The notes under the pieces were generated by a model that saw nothing but the letters and a program-made list of their open reading frames with translations, was not told the DNA's origin and made no database searches. Source: Flavobacteriales bacterium UBA1995 (GTDB taxonomy: Bacteria; Bacteroidota; Bacteroidia; Flavobacteriales_D; Sanyastnellaceae). Taken from it: 10,832 bases of DNA. Location: contig DDCX01000100.1 of assembly GCA_002336475.1 (NCBI GenBank), forward strand, positions 1 to 10,832, read 5' to 3'. Positions 8,229 to 10,832 of this stretch are shown piece by piece (the stretch's first letter is position 1; every line of letters begins with the position of its first letter). The translations under genes were made by a program, and so were the position numbers.

Positions 8229-9110
8229 ATGGCTGGAGGTCTCAAGGAAGTTCGCAACCGCATTGCCTCTGTCGGAAGTACCCGGCAGATCACGCAAGCG
8301 ATGAAGGTCGTGTCGGCGGCCAAACTGCGCCGCGCTCAAGATGCGATCACGCAGATGCGTCCGTATGCTGAGAGGCTTCAGGAGATCTTGGTCAATGTGA
8401 GCGGTTCAATGGAGGGGTCTGAAAACCCGTATGCCATTGAGCGGGAGGTCAAGAAGGTGCTTTTGGTGGCCATCACATCGAACCGTGGTTTGTGCGGCCC
8501 ATTCAACAACAACGTCATCAAATTGGCGAAAGGGCGGATTGATGAGCACACTGAGGCACGCGTTCACGTCTTGTGCCTCGGTAAAAAGGCGGGCGATGCG
8601 TTTCGCAAGACCGACCATTTTACTACGCTGACCTTGGGTGACCACCCGCATGAGATTTTTGACCGCTTGGATTTCGCCAACACATCGGATGTGGCCCAGG
8701 TGGTGATGGACGCCTTTACTTCTGGTGCATACGACAGGGTAGAGTTGTTGTATAACCGCTTTGTGAATGCCGCTGTGCAGGACATCCGGTGCGAGCAGAT
8801 GTTGCCCATTGAACAGGTGGCAACAGAAGGTGGTGCTGCCCCTAAGGAGGTGGACTACATATTTGAGCCCAGCCAAGAGGAAATTGCGGCCAATATTGTG
8901 CCGAACACCCTGAAGATTCAGTTGTACAAAGCATTGTTGGACAGCCAAGCTTCTGAGCATGGAGCGCGGATGACGGCCATGCACAAGGCGACTGAAAACG
9001 CTGGTGAAATGCTGCGCGAACTCAAGCTCAGCTACAATAAGGCCCGTCAGGCGGCCATTACCGCAGAAATTCTCGAGATTGTGGGCGGCGCGGAAGCGCT
9101 TGAAGGATGA
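8229..9110 (+). CDS. atpG: F0F1 ATP synthase subunit gamma
   Basis: A 293-residue rotor shaft that couples c-ring rotation to the catalytic sites. The N-terminal coiled-coil helix (GGLKEVRNRIASVGSTRQIT, then AMKVVSAAKLRRAQ) and the C-terminal helix (RMTAMHKATENAGEML, then LSYNKARQAAITAEILEIVGGAEAL) form the central shaft. The Rossmann-like domain contains the signature TSNRGLCGPFN at about 83-93. The gene starts 12 bases after atpA and is the last ATP synthase gene here. The length is normal for the family, with a slightly longer central domain than in E. coli. Confidence 0.96.
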   Translation: MAGGLKEVRNRIASVGSTRQITQAMKVVSAAKLRRAQDAITQMRPYAERLQEILVNVSGSMEGSENPYAIEREVKKVLLVAITSNRGLCGPFNNNVIKLAKGRIDEHTEARVHVLCLGKKAGDAFRKTDHFTTLTLGDHPHEIFDRLDFANTSDVAQVVMDAFTSGAYDRVELLYNRFVNAAVQDIRCEQMLPIEQVATEGGAAPKEVDYIFEPSQEEIAANIVPNTLKIQLYKALLDSQASEHGARMTAMHKATENAGEMLRELKLSYNKARQAAITAEILEIVGGAEALEG

Positions 9111-9120
9111 TCCCACAAGC

Positions 9121-10581
9121 TTGATAAGACTCTCTTTACGCCAACGACTTTTTTTCGCCATGCTTGGCGTTGTGCTGTTGGGTTTTCTCCTTACAGGAGC
9201 CGCGACATTCATAGGCTTTGCGCGCTTGGACGAGGAGTACAATGCAGCCCGACTGATTCGGAAGGAGCAAGCGGTAGCGCGAAGCTTGGGCTTTGCATTG
9301 CAAGAGGCCATAGGTGATACGGTGGAGGCCACCTCACTGAGTTGGACGTCCATGCCAGGAGCATTTGCCAATAGGATTATTGAAATTCAGGAGGTACACG
9401 GCGTCCCACTTGCGATGTACCGATTGGACGGAAGTCTATTCGTGACGTCTTCTTTTGATCGGCCAGAGTCCCGGGGATTTGCTGTGGACGCTGACCCAGA
9501 CGTTTTGATTGCGCTGGCGCAAGGTGCCGAAAGGCTTGAGGTTCCGGTAGGCAATGGGGACTTCATCGCGTATTGGTATCAGGTAAATGACAGCCAACGT
9601 CCGGTTGCTTTGGTGGCGTTGCGGTACGCTTCCCGTGTATTAGAGGCAGGGGGCAGAAGGGAGTTGTTCCGGGCCTTAGGAGGTGTTTTTGGATTGGTGT
9701 TCATGGCTGCGGCAGCATTGGCCTTCTTCCTGTCTCGCTCTATTTCGCGGCCATTGTCGCGCTTAGGTGCTTTGATGGAGCGGATGGATGTTTCGAAAGA
9801 TGAAGGGTTCGAGCCGCTGCGCTATGCTGCAGGAGAGGCCGATGAGATTGGTGTTTTGGTTTCACGGTACAACCGCATGGCTGAAAATGTGCGGCGCTCT
9901 GCTGCAGCGTTGGCCAAATCCGAGCGCGAAAGCGCATGGCGCGAGATGGCCATGCAGGTGGCGCACGAAATTAAAAATCCACTGACTCCGATGAAACTGG
10001 GAGTGCAGCAGTTGGAGCGCAGGGCTTTGGCAGACGGGGCAGACTTGGAAGACCTCAGGGGACGAGTAAGGGAACTTTCAGAAGTGCTACAGGGGCAGAT
10101 AGACGTTTTGGCCAGAATTGCGGACGAGTTCAGCACATTGGCCAGGCTTCCGCAAGGCGATATGAAGCCGCATTCGCTGCGTCGCATCCTAGAAAACGTG
10201 GTTCGGCTTCACGGGGTGCCCCATTTAGGGCCGAATCTGGAGATGGAAGGGGACATAGATATTGTCTGTGACGCTGATCAGCTGGGTAGAATGGTTCAGA
10301 ATCTGGTGATTAATGCACAGCAGGCCATTGGTGACGGTCCCGGCGAAGTGCGCATTGTGGTGGCGTTTGACCCGTTGGTGTTGACGGTGAAGGACAATGG
10401 CCCCGGCATGTCAGCCGAAGTTGCTGAGCGGATGTTTGAGCCGAGGTTTACCATGCGCGGCGGGGGTTCTGGGCTGGGTTTGCCCATTGTAAAAGCCATT
10501 GCAGATCGTCATAACATCACCATAAAGTGTGATACAAGCCCCGGGAACGGCACTTCGTTCATGTTGGGTGTTGTTTTGTGA
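9121..10581 (+). CDS. Membrane sensor histidine kinase with NtrY-like catalytic core
   Basis: A two-component sensor kinase of 486 residues if started at the TTG at 9121, 10 bases after atpG. That start gives a basic end (MIRLSLRQR) before the first membrane helix (about 9-33). ATG 9160 would cut into that helix. A sensor region of about 150 residues outside the membrane follows, then a second helix (about 184-204) and a HAMP linker (SRSISRPLSRLG onward). The phosphorylated residue is His282 in WREMAMQVAHEIKNPLTP. The ATPase domain shows an N box (QNLVINAQQA), a G1 box (DNGPG at about 425-429) and a G2 box (GSGLGLPIVKA). The H box is like that of NtrY kinases. The sensor part resembles nothing I recognise. 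No response regulator lies beside it in the window. Its position suggests co-transcription with the ATP synthase genes; the signal it senses is unknown. Confidence 0.85.
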   Translation: MIRLSLRQRLFFAMLGVVLLGFLLTGAATFIGFARLDEEYNAARLIRKEQAVARSLGFALQEAIGDTVEATSLSWTSMPGAFANRIIEIQEVHGVPLAMYRLDGSLFVTSSFDRPESRGFAVDADPDVLIALAQGAERLEVPVGNGDFIAYWYQVNDSQRPVALVALRYASRVLEAGGRRELFRALGGVFGLVFMAAAALAFFLSRSISRPLSRLGALMERMDVSKDEGFEPLRYAAGEADEIGVLVSRYNRMAENVRRSAAALAKSERESAWREMAMQVAHEIKNPLTPMKLGVQQLERRALADGADLEDLRGRVRELSEVLQGQIDVLARIADEFSTLARLPQGDMKPHSLRRILENVVRLHGVPHLGPNLEMEGDIDIVCDADQLGRMVQNLVINAQQAIGDGPGEVRIVVAFDPLVLTVKDNGPGMSAEVAERMFEPRFTMRGGGSGLGLPIVKAIADRHNITIKCDTSPGNGTSFMLGVVL

Positions 10582-10590
10582 CTTTTTGGT

Positions 10591-10609
10591 TATCAACGAA
10601 AGGTTGGTA
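10591..10609 (+). terminator. Short hairpin after the histidine kinase gene
   Basis: TATCAAC (10591-10597) and GTTGGTA (10603-10609) pair into a seven-base stem with one G-T wobble and a five-base GAAAG loop, starting 9 bases after the stop codon. It is AT-rich, and the run of T that a strong intrinsic terminator needs does not follow, so termination here is only a possibility. The change from the ATP synthase gene row to a separate exported protein gene fits a transcript end near this place. Confidence 0.22.
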
Positions 10610-10667
10610 TTATCAGCTAAGTCCTACGGTTGAAGTCAGTTGCATTCCCCCTTTCTTGCCAACGGTG

Positions 10668-10675
10668 AATTTTTG
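10668..10675 (+). promoter_or_regulatory. Possible -7 element for the downstream receptor gene
   Basis: AATTTTTG matches the Bacteroidota -7 consensus TAnnTTTG except at its first base and lies about 32 bases before the ATG at 10707. No convincing TTTG lies at the usual -33 distance; a TTG at 10640-10642 is too far upstream. A second pair (TTTG at 10585-10588 and TATTATCA at 10608) has the correct 19-base spacing but a poor -7. Either is weak evidence; a promoter somewhere in this 125-base spacer is nevertheless likely. Confidence 0.25.
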
Positions 10676-10706
10676 CCAAAAACCATCAAACAAAATCAAA
10701 TCAGCA

Positions 10707-10832
10707 ATGAGGAATCAACTCCTGCTTCTGTTGGCTTCGTTTGCCTTCGGTATTTCTGCGGCTTGGGCCCAGTCCGTATCGGGAAAGGTGACCGACAGTT
10801 CCAATGGCGAAGGCCTGCCCGGTGTGGCGGTC
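10707..10832 (+). CDS. N-terminus of an exported protein, probably SusC/RagA-type TonB-dependent receptor (partial)
   Basis: Forty-two codons from the ATG to the right edge. A signal peptide (MRNQLLLLLASF onward, likely cut after AAWA before QSVSG) leads into SVSGKVTDSSNGEGLPGVAV. That is the start of a carboxypeptidase regulatory-like beta-sandwich domain (PF13715 type), which in Bacteroidota commonly forms the N-terminus of SusC/RagA outer-membrane transporters. The plug and barrel are outside the window, so a different outer-membrane or secreted protein with the same domain is possible. A 125-base spacer separates it from the kinase gene. Confidence 0.65.
   Translation, partial: MRNQLLLLLASFAFGISAAWAQSVSGKVTDSSNGEGLPGVAV

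Noticed and set aside
9004..9120. Upstream extension of the histidine kinase frame into atpG
   Set aside because: The added 39 residues are encoded in another frame of the conserved gamma C-terminal helix and have no family counterpart. The TTG at 9121 gives a normal N-terminus.
8406..9371. Minus-strand open frame of 321 codons across atpG and the start of the kinase gene
   Set aside because: It is antisense to two clear genes and spans their junction, and its product looks like random composition rich in His, Leu, Arg and Ser.

Overview
The window looks like a chromosomal housekeeping locus of a member of the Bacteroidota, most likely an uncultured marine or freshwater lineage near the Flavobacteriales. 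Four things support this: a PorW/SprE-type gliding and type IX secretion lipoprotein, an F-type ATP synthase cluster that ends at atpG without atpD and atpC, an AtpB with a signal peptide and a periplasmic N-terminal domain, and a TonB-receptor-like N-terminus (signal peptide, then a carboxypeptidase-regulatory-like start). Shine-Dalgarno sequences are nearly absent before the starts, as is usual in this phylum. By eye the base composition is a little above 50% GC, which is high for Flavobacteriales, so I do not name a genus.

Layout. Positions 1-155 (minus strand) hold the 5' end of a divergent gene, probably an M23-type membrane-anchored peptidase. A short divergent spacer follows. From about 303 to 10581 every gene is on the plus strand and tightly packed: porW/sprE-like lipoprotein, bactofilin, AtpZ, an AtpI-like four-helix membrane protein, atpB (a), atpE (c), atpF (b), atpH (delta), atpA (alpha), atpG (gamma), and a two-helix membrane sensor histidine kinase with an NtrY-like catalytic core. 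After a 125-base spacer, the last 126 bases are the start of an exported protein resembling a SusC/RagA-type TonB-dependent receptor.

How the genes fit together. AtpZ and the AtpI-like protein are probable assembly or cation-handling accessories of the F0 sector. AtpB, AtpE and AtpF form the membrane motor and stator stalk, and AtpH, AtpA and AtpG supply most of F1. Beta and epsilon must be encoded elsewhere. The small spacers and overlaps (35 bases between bactofilin and atpZ, a 4-base ATGA between atpZ and the AtpI-like gene) suggest one transcription unit. The histidine kinase begins 10 bases after atpG and may be co-transcribed with it.

I see no CRISPR array, mobile element, RNA gene or clearly new system. 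The window is mostly ordinary core genome. The points most worth a second look are the histidine-rich periplasmic domain of AtpB, the uncertain atpB start with its open 113-base leader, the altered residues beside the essential arginine of AtpB, and the sensor kinase attached to the end of the ATP synthase operon.
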